A stretch of 9,299 nucleotides of DNA from Bacteroidales bacterium. Lineage in GTDB: Bacteria; Bacteroidota; Bacteroidia; Bacteroidales; NBLH01. The stretch is from assembly GCA_021647685.1 (NCBI GenBank), contig JAKIUH010000156.1, positions 1-9,299 of the forward strand, written 5' to 3'. The position numbers were made by a program, and so were the translations under genes. Position 1 is the stretch's first letter, and the number at the start of each line of letters is the position of its first letter. The notes under the pieces are model-generated. The model ran no database searches. It worked only from the letters and a program-made list of their open reading frames with translations, and was not told the DNA's origin. This document shows positions 1 to 6,967 of this stretch, piece after piece.

Positions 1-308
1 AGACTATAAGATGTTTTATTTTTGCTTTTTCTGGGATCATGGTCTTGTCGATTTTTAGTCCCGGATTATTTTGTAACCTCAAGGGTAATTCGCTTTTCTT
101 TATATCCACAATGGCGTTTAAATCATCGAGATATAATACAATATAATTTAGACTGGCATCTACCTTTCCAATTTTGTGTGCTTTGTTTAGTTCGCCAAAA
201 TCGGATTCAATAGTGATATCTTTGCTTGTATGATATAACGGACTTAAAATCTCGACTTGTTTGATTAGAGATTCCGGTTGATTGGTTTCCTGAGGAATAA
301 TCAGTAAT
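1..308 (-). CDS. Unidentified protein fragment, open at both ends
   Basis: Translating the minus strand from about 308 down to 1 gives roughly 100 codons with no stop. The frame starts around ...PQLLIIPQETNQ and continues through DITIESDFGEL, YIVLYLDDLNAIVDI and ELPLRLQNNPGLKI before running off the window edge. A run this long without stops is unlikely by chance at about 34% G+C, and the residue composition looks like a real soluble alternating beta/alpha protein. To the right, the same frame meets a stop at 326-328, inside yajC sequence, so it has no credible native start here and was probably cut at the join near 300-310. I do not recognise the family. It does not resemble HolA, so it does not look like the missing part of the holA at the other end. 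Being a coding fragment is moderately supported; its function is unknown. Confidence 0.5.
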
Positions 309-310
309 TG
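300..310. other. Left sequence junction (unknown fragment / Bacteroidetes yajC)
   Basis: Two coding signals on opposite strands both stop making sense here. The minus-strand fragment is readable down from about 308. The yajC frame becomes recognisable from about 301-310, preceded by an in-frame TAA at 298-300 where YajC should still have membrane-segment and N-terminal codons. Neither gene has its proper end, which is what a join of unrelated sequences gives. The exact base cannot be fixed because either reading could own the few bases at 300-310. Confidence 0.6.
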
Positions 311-537
311 TGGTTTTTTACTTTTTTATGATAAGACCACAAATGAAAAAACAAAAAGAATTAAGACAATTTAGAGAAACAATTAAAAAAGGTGATAAAA
401 TTATTACCATTGGAGGTATTCACGGTAAAGTGGCTGATGTGAAAGATACTACGGTAGTTATTGAAATTGCCGATAAAGTACGTTTAACGGTTGAAAAATC
501 GGCGGTTATAAATGACCCTTCTGCAATGTTGAAGTAA
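310..537 (+). CDS. yajC: YajC, Sec translocase accessory subunit, 5'-truncated
   Basis: YajC is a small single-pass inner-membrane protein that associates with SecDF and the SecYEG translocon. The signature is clear: the end of a hydrophobic helix (VVFYFFMIRPQ) is followed by a basic stretch MKKQKELRQF, then the cytoplasmic core with GDKIITIGGIHGKV and VVIEIADKVRLTVEKSAV. YajC usually has about 85-110 residues, with some 15-30 before and within the membrane helix. Here only about six hydrophobic residues precede MIRPQ. The GTG at 310 is merely the first possible start after the TAA at 298-300, so the N-terminus and promoter are missing rather than naturally short. The gene is followed by a strong terminator and then comEC, not by the ybbR-coaE genes often found after it in Bacteroidetes. 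Identity is secure; intactness is not. Confidence 0.9.
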   Translation: MVFYFFMIRPQMKKQKELRQFRETIKKGDKIITIGGIHGKVADVKDTTVVIEIADKVRLTVEKSAVINDPSAMLK

Positions 538-558
538 GTAAAATAACGGTGAAAATGT

Positions 559-595
559 AAACAGGATGTTTTTCAAAAGCATCCTGTTTTTTTTT
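559..595 (+). terminator. Intrinsic terminator after yajC
   Basis: A perfect 10-bp stem pairs AAACAGGATG (559-568) with CATCCTGTTT (580-589). It can extend inward by a G-T and two T-A pairs to leave a 5-base loop. The 3' arm runs directly into nine T residues (587-595). It sits 21 bases after the yajC stop and points the same way, so it probably ends the yajC transcript and separates it from comEC. Confidence 0.9.
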
Positions 596-633
596 CTAAA
601 GTAAATGGTTATTGCATATTTTTTCATTAATTT

Positions 634-657
634 TACAGGTAAAGTCCTAAACCTGTA
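634..657. repeat. Inverted repeat TACAGGT-N10-ACCTGTA
   Basis: Perfect 7-bp arms at 634-640 and 651-657 are separated by 10 bases, in the leader between the yajC terminator and comEC. It has no T tract, so it is not an intrinsic terminator. It could be an operator or a leader hairpin for comEC, or chance in AT-rich DNA. Confidence 0.4.
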
Positions 658-669
658 TGAAACATCCAA

Positions 670-683
670 CCGCCAGCTGGCGG
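670..683. repeat. 14-bp perfect GC-rich palindrome CCGCCAGCTGGCGG
   Basis: The two halves are exact reverse complements with no spacer. The site is 12/14 G+C inside DNA that is about one third G+C, so it stands out sharply. It lies about 100 bases before the likely comEC start. It could be a copy of a dispersed intergenic palindrome or a regulator site. It occurs only once in this window, so its nature cannot be settled here. Confidence 0.6.
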
Positions 684-779
684 ACACAGGGGCATAATTA
701 TTTAAGTGCAAAAATAATTGAATGCCATGATTTTAGTGGATGTTCCATGTGGCAAATGAAAATAATTTTAAAAATACAC

Positions 780-2873
780 ATGAAAATTATTCACGAAATA
801 CGCAAAACTCCGTTTTTCAGATTAATTATTCCTTTTATTGCCGGTATTTTATACCGAATCTACTTTCCTTACTTTATAAATAATGCATTCTATTGCCTAA
901 TCATTATTCTTTCGGTTACCGGTATTTATAAATATTTTGAAGATAAAAGTCCCAACTATCACCGTAGGTGGATAAGCGGAATATTGATATTTATTGCCTT
1001 ATATTTTACAGGTTTTGTAATAAGTAATGTGCATTTACAAACCAATAATCAATTTGCCGAATATGATTTATTTACCGGAAAAATCATTGAAATACCTAAA
1101 GAAACCGAAAAATCAATAAAAGCAATTTTAGAAATAAATGCTATTAAAACAGATAGTTCATGGCAAAACACAAAGCAAAAAGTAATTACATACTTCCCCA
1201 AAGACAGTATTTCAAAAAAACTGAAATATGGTGATTTGTTAATTATTAACACCCGTTTTCGTAAAGTACAAAACAGAGGTAATCCTTATGAATTTGATTA
1301 TGTACAATATTTGGCAAGTAAGAATATTCATTATCAAAGTTACATTAAAGCCGGAAAATGGAAACGAATTGCCCAAAATCAAGGCAATTACATATATTCT
1401 TTGGCGTATTCTGTACGAAACAAGTTGCTTATTATTTATAAAGAAAAAGGCATTTCCGGCGATGAGTTTTCGGTGCTTGCTGCTTTAACATTGGGTGTTA
1501 AAGATTTTTTGAGTGATGATATTACACAAGCTTATTCAAGCAGTGGTGCAATGCATATTTTGGCAGTATCCGGTTTGCATGTGGGTATCATTTATTTGAT
1601 AGTTAACAGTTTGCTGTTTTTTATGGATAAAAAAAGGTTGTTACGTATTTTAAAGTCTTGCTTGCTCATAAGTTTTATTTGGTTCTTTGCTTTTATTACA
1701 GGATTGTCGCCTTCGGTACGCAGAGCTTCCTTAATGCTTACATTAATTATTATCGGACAAGTATCTGTCAGGCATCCAAGCATTTATAATTCAATTGCTG
1801 CATCGGCATTTTTAATATTATTGGTAAATCCCTTGATTATATTACAAGTAGGTTTTCAATTATCTTATGCTGCGGTAATTGCCATTGTTTATTTTCAGCC
1901 TAAACTTTACCGTATTTTTGAAATTAAAAATTGGTTTATTGATAAAATTTGGGCACTTACTTCTGTATCAATAGCTGCACAAATTGGAACATTTCCTATA
2001 AGTATTTATTATTTCCATAAATTTCCGGTTTATTTTTTCTTAAGTAACTTAATTGTTATTCCGGCAGCTTATCTTATTATTAGTTTGGCAATTGCTTTAC
2101 TTCTGTTTCACTCAATTGGTTTTTTATCCGATTTTTTTGCTTTTATTTTAAAACAAGTGCTTTTTTCTTTGAATTATTCCACGAAAATGATTGAAAGCCT
2201 GCCTTTCTCAAGTATTAATCATATTAGTTTTTCGCTTTTTGAAAATATAGTTCTGTACCTATTAGTCGTCGTATGGATAATTTATTTCATAAATTATAAA
2301 CGCAAGTTTGCAATTTTTTCAAGTCATGTATTATTGTTGATTTTTTTCTGCTCACGAACTTATCGTAAAATAGAAGCATTCAAGCAAAACGAATTACTCG
2401 TTTTTAATTCGGGTAATACCCCTTTATTAGCCATCAAGCAAAATAAAAATCTGTTTCTTTTTGCTGATAGCAATTTTATAGGCAGTAAAAATTACCAATA
2501 TCTGCTCAATAATTATCTGACGCAAAGGTTTATTGATGAAATTTATTTAATGAACGACTCTTTAAACTTTCAGAAAATATTTCTGAAAGCTAACTTTTTA
2601 AAATATAATAATTTAAGGATACTTGTCATAAATAATAATCATTTTACGGATAAAATTAATACCCGAAAATTAAAAGTTAATTTATTGATTATTTCCAAAG
2701 GATTTAATGCTAATATTCAGCAAATTATTGATTTGTTTGAATTTGATGAAATTATTTTAGATGCCGGTCTTGCCCGGTGGCGCGAAAATGCAATCATGCG
2801 CGATTGTGCGGCGATGAATATAGCCCCTTTCAATGTTCGTGAACAAGGGGCTTATATTTTGCCGGTTAAATAG
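780..2873 (+). CDS. comEC: ComEC/Rec2 family DNA-uptake membrane channel
   Basis: ComEC is the inner-membrane channel through which single-stranded DNA enters during natural transformation. With the start at 780 it has 697 residues. An N-terminal helix pair begins FFRLIIPFIAGI. An OB-like periplasmic region follows, with NPYEFDYVQYLASKNI near 168-183. The polytopic competence domain carries GAMHILAVSGLHVGI (about 256-270), GLSPSVRRASLM (about 308-319) and NPLIILQVGFQLSYAAV (about 350-366). The last 170 or so residues (from NELLVFNSGN) form a soluble tail. I see no HxHxDH-type metal motif there, so a canonical metallo-beta-lactamase domain is absent or degenerate. The frame stays open back to an ATG at 657, but the extra 41 residues (MKHPTASWRTQ...) read through the GC palindrome and do not look like ComEC. 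ATG 780 fits the family best; ATG 756 is possible. It converges on ybaB. Confidence 0.9.
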   Translation: MKIIHEIRKTPFFRLIIPFIAGILYRIYFPYFINNAFYCLIIILSVTGIYKYFEDKSPNYHRRWISGILIFIALYFTGFVISNVHLQTNNQFAEYDLFTGKIIEIPKETEKSIKAILEINAIKTDSSWQNTKQKVITYFPKDSISKKLKYGDLLIINTRFRKVQNRGNPYEFDYVQYLASKNIHYQSYIKAGKWKRIAQNQGNYIYSLAYSVRNKLLIIYKEKGISGDEFSVLAALTLGVKDFLSDDITQAYSSSGAMHILAVSGLHVGIIYLIVNSLLFFMDKKRLLRILKSCLLISFIWFFAFITGLSPSVRRASLMLTLIIIGQVSVRHPSIYNSIAASAFLILLVNPLIILQVGFQLSYAAVIAIVYFQPKLYRIFEIKNWFIDKIWALTSVSIAAQIGTFPISIYYFHKFPVYFFLSNLIVIPAAYLIISLAIALLLFHSIGFLSDFFAFILKQVLFSLNYSTKMIESLPFSSINHISFSLFENIVLYLLVVVWIIYFINYKRKFAIFSSHVLLLIFFCSRTYRKIEAFKQNELLVFNSGNTPLLAIKQNKNLFLFADSNFIGSKNYQYLLNNYLTQRFIDEIYLMNDSLNFQKIFLKANFLKYNNLRILVINNNHFTDKINTRKLKVNLLIISKGFNANIQQIIDLFEFDEIILDAGLARWRENAIMRDCAAMNIAPFNVREQGAYILPVK
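2822..2852 (+). other. Stem-loop overlapping the end of comEC
   Basis: AGCCCCTT (2822-2829) pairs perfectly with AAGGGGCT (2845-2852) around a 15-base loop, within the last 50 bases of comEC. It is followed by TATATTTT, not a clean T run. It may help stop or stabilise the comEC transcript before the convergent ybaB. It is inside codons and could be incidental. Confidence 0.35.
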
Positions 2874-2954
2874 GATGTTGGAATAAAAAAAAACTATAAA
2901 AATAACATTTGTCTTCAAAATAATATGGAAAAGCGGACAGACAAGATTAAGTAT

Positions 2955-3266
2955 TTATCCGCCAAACAATCCGTCTAAGCCGGGCAGCATTCCTTGTGCT
3001 ACTTTTGCCATTTCTACTTCTTGTACTTCTTTGGCTTTTTCCATTACTTTGTTTACCACCGTAATCAGTAAATCTTCAAGAGCTTCTTTGTCGTTCAACA
3101 GTTCATCACCAATGGAAATATTGGTAAGTTTCATATTTGCATTTGCCGTAGCTTTTATTAAGCCGTTTTCTATTTCTGCATCAACATAAATACCGTCTAA
3201 ACGCTTTTTTGTTTCTTCCATTTGCTGTTGGGCTTCCTGCATTTTGCCCATAAAATCTCCAATCAT
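2955..3266 (-). CDS. ybaB: YbaB/EbfC family nucleoid-associated protein
   Basis: YbaB/EbfC proteins are small homodimers that bind DNA and associate with the nucleoid; in many bacteria the gene lies beside dnaX and recR. This 103-residue protein has the family length and order. A helical N-terminus (MIGDFMGKMQEAQQQMEETKKRL) is followed by a beta hairpin region with the family-type stretch IENGLIKATANANMKLTNISI (about 32-52). A helical half follows (DKEALEDLLITVVNKVMEKAKEVQEVEMAKVAQGM), then the usual Gly/Leu-rich tail ending LPGLDGLFGG. Here it is not next to dnaX or recR. It is the last gene of a probable three-gene minus-strand operon, 18 bases after a secreted protein gene, and faces comEC across an 81-base gap where I see no convincing terminator. 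Confidence 0.92.
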   Translation of the reverse strand: MIGDFMGKMQEAQQQMEETKKRLDGIYVDAEIENGLIKATANANMKLTNISIGDELLNDKEALEDLLITVVNKVMEKAKEVQEVEMAKVAQGMLPGLDGLFGG

Positions 3267-3284
3267 AGTCTATGTTTCTTTAAA

Positions 3285-4142
3285 TTAATCTGAAAGTTTT
3301 TTAAAATCACTGGCAAGGAAAGCATCCGGATATTTTCCTTTTTTATATTTATGATAATCAAAATAATAGAGTTTTCCGTCTGATGCACCCATTATTGCTT
3401 TGTAAATACGCATTTTTTCAGCACTTCCATCTTCCGGTGGTTTTACCAGATGAAGAAAAACAACATTTGAATTACCTGTTAAAATAGCATTTTTTATATC
3501 CTCTTCTGTTACAAATTTAACTTTCCCCGAATAATATTGTCTGATTTTTTCAGGTGTATTTACATTTTTGGCTACTTCATCTTTAATTAAATAAAGTGTT
3601 TTGCCTTTGAGTTCTTCAAGGTTTTTTAAATAATACTTAAAAACGTTTTTACCGCTTAAATTCGGGTTTTCTTCTAGTACTTTTACATGATTTTGCATAA
3701 ATTTTACAATAGCCCCCAACTTATACAAATATTTATCGTGGTCAACACCATAATAAGATAAAGGGAAAGAACAAACATCGGGCATATATTTCATAGAACT
3801 GGCTTTATCGCCCAACAGAAGGCTTAAAAAGGTGTATGCTGTTTTTGATTTATCTTTGGTAAAAGTTACTTTGGTTTTTCGGATAAAAGAATTACGGTAA
3901 CTTTTTCTGATTTGTGCAAATTTTGTTTCATCAATAAATTCCCAATCGGTAATGGTCCAATTTTTTTCCATAGCTTCTTGTATTGCACGATTGTATGAAC
4001 CAAATATATTTGGGTCTTTGACAACATAGGTTTTTGATTTTAAGAACCTTTGAATATCTTCCGGGGTAGCTGATGCATCTTGTGCTTTGCTGTAACTTGT
4101 TATTAAAAACAATAGGCTTAGTATGAATGTTAGTTTCTTCAT
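3285..4142 (-). CDS. Secreted protein of unknown function (285 aa)
   Basis: I do not recognise the family. Residues 1-20 are a typical signal peptide: MKKLTF, a hydrophobic core LSLLFLIT, then a small-residue end SYSKA followed by QD at 21-22. There is no lipobox cysteine, so it is probably periplasmic or exported rather than a lipoprotein. The mature part is mixed alpha/beta and rich in Lys and Tyr. It has one cysteine (about 124), a segment KNWTITDWEFIDETKF (about 60-75) and a hydrophobic strand NVVFLHLVKPP (about 226-236) before the C-terminal YYFDYHKYKKGKYP. No enzyme motif or transmembrane segment is visible after the signal. The gene starts 22 bases after the other secreted protein gene and ends 18 bases before ybaB, so co-transcription is likely. 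A Bacteroidetes-restricted conserved protein is the best guess. Confidence 0.8.
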   Translation of the reverse strand: MKKLTFILSLLFLITSYSKAQDASATPEDIQRFLKSKTYVVKDPNIFGSYNRAIQEAMEKNWTITDWEFIDETKFAQIRKSYRNSFIRKTKVTFTKDKSKTAYTFLSLLLGDKASSMKYMPDVCSFPLSYYGVDHDKYLYKLGAIVKFMQNHVKVLEENPNLSGKNVFKYYLKNLEELKGKTLYLIKDEVAKNVNTPEKIRQYYSGKVKFVTEEDIKNAILTGNSNVVFLHLVKPPEDGSAEKMRIYKAIMGASDGKLYYFDYHKYKKGKYPDAFLASDFKKLSD

Positions 4143-4164
4143 AATAAATAATTTATGTGTTTGA

Positions 4165-4863
4165 TTATTGTGCTTCGTAAATATACAACGGATGCCTTTC
4201 GTTGTATTTTCGTAAGAAAAGAAACTTTAGTTTCTTTCTTTGTTTCTTTTTCAGGTTCATAAATTCTTGATACAGTTCTGTATCGCGCATTAAAATAAGT
4301 TCAATATTTTTATCTGTATAATCAATTACTTTCCCTGTCTCCATATCCAGCAAATATTGGCGAAGTTCCGTTTGTTTTGATTGATTTCCCGGATAAGCCG
4401 ATGAATAATACGGATTGTACGGATTATAATACGAGTTGTAATAATTGTACGGATAATTGGGATTGTTGGTAATATATGTTTTATCGGCTATAAAGTGGCT
4501 TATGGAACCAAAGACAGGAATCCGGTTAAAAGTGTCGTTCCAGCGTATATATACAATTCCGTTCTGGCTAAAACCCCAAATGTCTTTTACGGGTATTTCT
4601 TTTCGCAAACCCATTGCATCAAGTACCGTAATTGTTTCTGCATTATCCAATAATTTCTCGAAAAACGCATAATCTTCGTAGTTCAAGTCAGTTATAATGC
4701 GTTCTTTAATAATTGGATTATTATGTTTTACATCTTCAAAACTTAAATAAATACCATCTTTAAATTTAAAATCGGGCGTATATTTAATCTTTTTAACTTT
4801 TGTACTGTCTTGTGCAAAAATTAAAAACGGTAAAAGGAATAATATACTTAAAAATATCTTCAT
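4165..4863 (-). CDS. Secreted protein of unknown function with Tyr/Asn/Pro-rich segment (232 aa)
   Basis: The family is not named. The signal peptide is residues 1-17 (MKIFLSILFLLPFLIFA, cleavage before QDS), with no lipobox. After it comes KFKDGIYLSFEDVKHNNPI (33-51), a phrase of the kind I associate with several Bacteroidetes exported proteins. A beta-rich part follows with IWGFSQNGIVYIRW (95-108). Residues 133-160 are a low-complexity run of Tyr, Asn and Pro (repeated NPY, YY and YN units), probably a flexible linker. The end is helical and strongly basic (LKKKQRKKLKFLFLRKY, about 204-220). This is the first gene of a probable operon with the second secreted protein (22 bases downstream) and ybaB. 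A Bacteroidetes-type promoter lies just upstream. Confidence 0.8.
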   Translation of the reverse strand: MKIFLSILFLLPFLIFAQDSTKVKKIKYTPDFKFKDGIYLSFEDVKHNNPIIKERIITDLNYEDYAFFEKLLDNAETITVLDAMGLRKEIPVKDIWGFSQNGIVYIRWNDTFNRIPVFGSISHFIADKTYITNNPNYPYNYYNSYYNPYNPYYSSAYPGNQSKQTELRQYLLDMETGKVIDYTDKNIELILMRDTELYQEFMNLKKKQRKKLKFLFLRKYNERHPLYIYEAQ

Positions 4864-4886
4864 AATATCTTTTTTTTCTTATACTT

Positions 4887-4894
4887 CAAAATTA
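4887..4894 (-). promoter_or_regulatory. Bacteroidetes-type -7 element (TAATTTTG) for the secreted-protein operon
   Basis: On the minus strand, 4894-4887 reads TAATTTTG, an exact match to the Bacteroidetes primary-sigma -7 consensus TAnnTTTG. About 18 bases further upstream lies TTTCTG, an imperfect -33 (consensus TTTG). Transcription would start near 4880, giving a leader of under 20 bases before the ATG at 4863. This is inferred from consensus and position only. Confidence 0.5.
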
Positions 4895-4950
4895 CAACAT
4901 AAAATTGATATACAGAAAATAAAAAGCTTGTATTCAATAATACATTGTTG

Positions 4951-6846
4951 TTATTCATTGTTTTTTACAATGGCACCATCATTCATTTTCAAAGGTCGAT
5001 AATATACCGATGGTGATTGAATGAAAGCACCAATATTTAAACGTTCCCATTTTTTATCTATTGCCTCAACAGTAGCATCATCCATTACCAAAATATTTGG
5101 CCAGTTACGTTCAAAATTATCATTATCCAGGGTTTTACGTGTCGCATCAATCAATACAAAATTATTCATAAAATAGCTGTCGCGCTTAGGGTCAATATTC
5201 CCTGTTGCTAACCAAACACAGGATGCTAAATCATTAATATTTACCTCTTTATCGAATAGAATTATCATTTTTATTTCATCAAGCCCTGCTGTATTCTTGA
5301 GTTGCAATTGTAGTTCATTAATATAGTCTTTATTTGATTTTTTTGCCGATAAGAATAATATTTTTTCTTTTTCATCAGCAAATTGAACCGCTTCAATACC
5401 AAATATTCTATTTTTTAAATCTTCTTTAAGTTTTTCATTATTCTCAGGTTTTGCAGTTGTATTTTCCCGATTGGATAATTCTTCGGGAAATTTACAGGTT
5501 GCATCAATACACATTTTGCTTCCAAAGGCATATTTTGAAGCCGAATGATCAAGTATGTCCAAAGGTCCCATACTGTAATGTATATCGGAATCTACAGTAA
5601 CATTATTTATAAAGGCATCATAAACTTCGCTGTAATTGTGTACATTTACCTCTTTATCCACAACGATTAATACTTTGTTGAACATCATTTGTCCGGCACC
5701 CCACAAGGCACTTGCCACTTTGATTGCCTGTCCTGAAAAGGTTTTATCAATACTCACAATGGTTAAATTATGAGCAACTCCGTAATGCGGCAAATTCATA
5801 TCTTTTAATTCGGGAACCATTGTTAAGCGCATTGGTGCAAGAAAAATCCTTTCTGTGGCTTTGCCTATATAAGCATCTTCTTGCGGTGGAATACCAACAA
5901 TAGTGGTGGGATATACAGCATCTTTACGGTGTGTGATACAGGTAATATGAAATTTAGGGAAATAATCGGCAAGTGAATAAAATCCGGTATGGTCGCCAAA
6001 AGGACCTTCATAAATAAAATCTTCTTCGGGGTTAATATATCCTTCAATAATAATATCGGCATCGGCAGGCACTTCAATATCTTGTGTGATTGCACGTACT
6101 AATTTCACTTTTTGTTTACGCAAAAATCCGGCAAGCATAAACTCGTCCATATTGTCAGGCAGTGGCGCTGTTGCCGAATAAGTTATGGCGGGGTCTCCAC
6201 CCAAGGCTACTGCTATTGGCATTTTTTTACCTAATTTTTTATACTCATTAAAATGCCGTGCCCCTACTTTATGTTTGTGCCAGTGCATCGCCGTCAGGTT
6301 TTTATCAAATATTTGCATACGGTACATGCCCACATTTCTAATACCTGTAAGCGGGTCTTTTGTAATAACCATAGGCAAGGTGATAAATTTTCCTCCATCG
6401 GAGGGCCAACAGGTTAAAACCGGAAGCTTTGTAATATCCGGATTCTTATGAATTATTTCTTGCGATGCTCCTCGCCCTGAAATATTTTTAGGCATAAAAG
6501 CTGCAATTTTCCCCAGTTCCGGCAGCATCTTTAATTTCTCAATAATACTATTTTTAGGAGTAGTTATTTTTTTGAAAAGTTTTTCAATTTCAGTGCCTAT
6601 ATCATCGAGATTATTTACTCCGAGCGATAAAGCCATGCGTTTTTCCGAGCCGAATGCGTTAATAAGTAGGGGGAAATCATATCCCGTATTTTCAAAAAGA
6701 AGCGCTTTTCCTCCGTTGGCTTGTTTTGATATACGGTCTGTAATTTCAGTAATTTCTAAATCAGGGTTTACATATTCTTTAATACGCAATAATTCACCCG
6801 CTTTTTCTAAAACTTCGATAAATTGAGATAAACTTTTATATGCCAT
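4951..6846 (-). CDS. UbiD family prFMN-dependent decarboxylase
   Basis: UbiD enzymes remove CO2 from aromatic or unsaturated acids using prenylated FMN, supplied by the flavin prenyltransferase UbiX. Key stretches are in order. NVGMYRMQ has the metal-ligand Asn171 and the catalytic-type Arg176 at the spacing seen in Fdc1/UbiD. HWHKHKVGARHF (188-199) holds the candidate metal-ligand histidines. IIEGYI has Glu268. EGPFGDHTGFYS holds Glu280 and Asp285, the acidic pair of the active site. PPQEDAYIGKATERIF (320-335) is a conserved family stretch. At 631 residues it is longer than the roughly 490-residue E. coli UbiD, mainly through its C-terminal part. In Bacteroidetes such proteins are often labelled menaquinone-biosynthesis decarboxylases, but the substrate cannot be read from sequence. 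No ubiX is in this window. It is divergent from the acyl-CoA synthetase and lies 87 bases upstream of the secreted-protein operon. Confidence 0.9.
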   Translation of the reverse strand: MAYKSLSQFIEVLEKAGELLRIKEYVNPDLEITEITDRISKQANGGKALLFENTGYDFPLLINAFGSEKRMALSLGVNNLDDIGTEIEKLFKKITTPKNSIIEKLKMLPELGKIAAFMPKNISGRGASQEIIHKNPDITKLPVLTCWPSDGGKFITLPMVITKDPLTGIRNVGMYRMQIFDKNLTAMHWHKHKVGARHFNEYKKLGKKMPIAVALGGDPAITYSATAPLPDNMDEFMLAGFLRKQKVKLVRAITQDIEVPADADIIIEGYINPEEDFIYEGPFGDHTGFYSLADYFPKFHITCITHRKDAVYPTTIVGIPPQEDAYIGKATERIFLAPMRLTMVPELKDMNLPHYGVAHNLTIVSIDKTFSGQAIKVASALWGAGQMMFNKVLIVVDKEVNVHNYSEVYDAFINNVTVDSDIHYSMGPLDILDHSASKYAFGSKMCIDATCKFPEELSNRENTTAKPENNEKLKEDLKNRIFGIEAVQFADEKEKILFLSAKKSNKDYINELQLQLKNTAGLDEIKMIILFDKEVNINDLASCVWLATGNIDPKRDSYFMNNFVLIDATRKTLDNDNFERNWPNILVMDDATVEAIDKKWERLNIGAFIQSPSVYYRPLKMNDGAIVKNNE

Positions 6847-6931
6847 GTTTTTTTGTTGGCTAAAGTAATAAATTATTAAGGAAGCATATGTTTGTTGTTT
6901 GGATTATAAATAAAATTTATAGAATAATTTA

Positions 6932-6939
6932 TACCTTTG
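6932..6939 (+). promoter_or_regulatory. Bacteroidetes-type -7 element (TACCTTTG) for the acyl-CoA synthetase
   Basis: TACCTTTG matches the consensus TAnnTTTG exactly and ends 28 bases before the ATG at 6968. The -33 position is not convincing; the nearest TTTG (6898-6901) is too far upstream. The 121-base region 6847-6967 also has to hold the promoter of the divergent ubiD-like gene, for which I see only a weak candidate near 6860. The A-rich leader before 6968 replaces a Shine-Dalgarno site. Confidence 0.5.
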
Positions 6940-6967
6940 ATTATTCAATTTAGTAAAAAAAGAAAAA

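Noticed and set aside
22..213. Plus-strand open frame of 63 codons at the left end
   Set aside because: It overlaps the longer stop-free minus-strand frame and has an unlikely Cys/Phe/Trp-rich composition, so it is probably an antisense shadow.
484..711. Minus-strand open frame across the end of yajC and the leader
   Set aside because: It runs antisense through the intrinsic terminator and the palindrome, has no recognisable features, and looks like chance.
657..779. Longer ComEC starting at ATG 657 (738 residues)
   Set aside because: The extra 41 residues read through an inverted repeat and a GC palindrome, are unlike ComEC N-termini, and ATG 780 begins a typical basic-then-hydrophobic start.
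2909..2944. Possible terminator between comEC and ybaB (TTGTCT/AGACAA arms)
   Set aside because: Only a 6-bp stem with a 24-base loop and no adjacent T run on either strand.
6185..6826. Plus-strand open frames (6185-6451 and 6572-6826) antisense to the decarboxylase
   Set aside because: They lie wholly within a well-supported UbiD coding sequence on the other strand.
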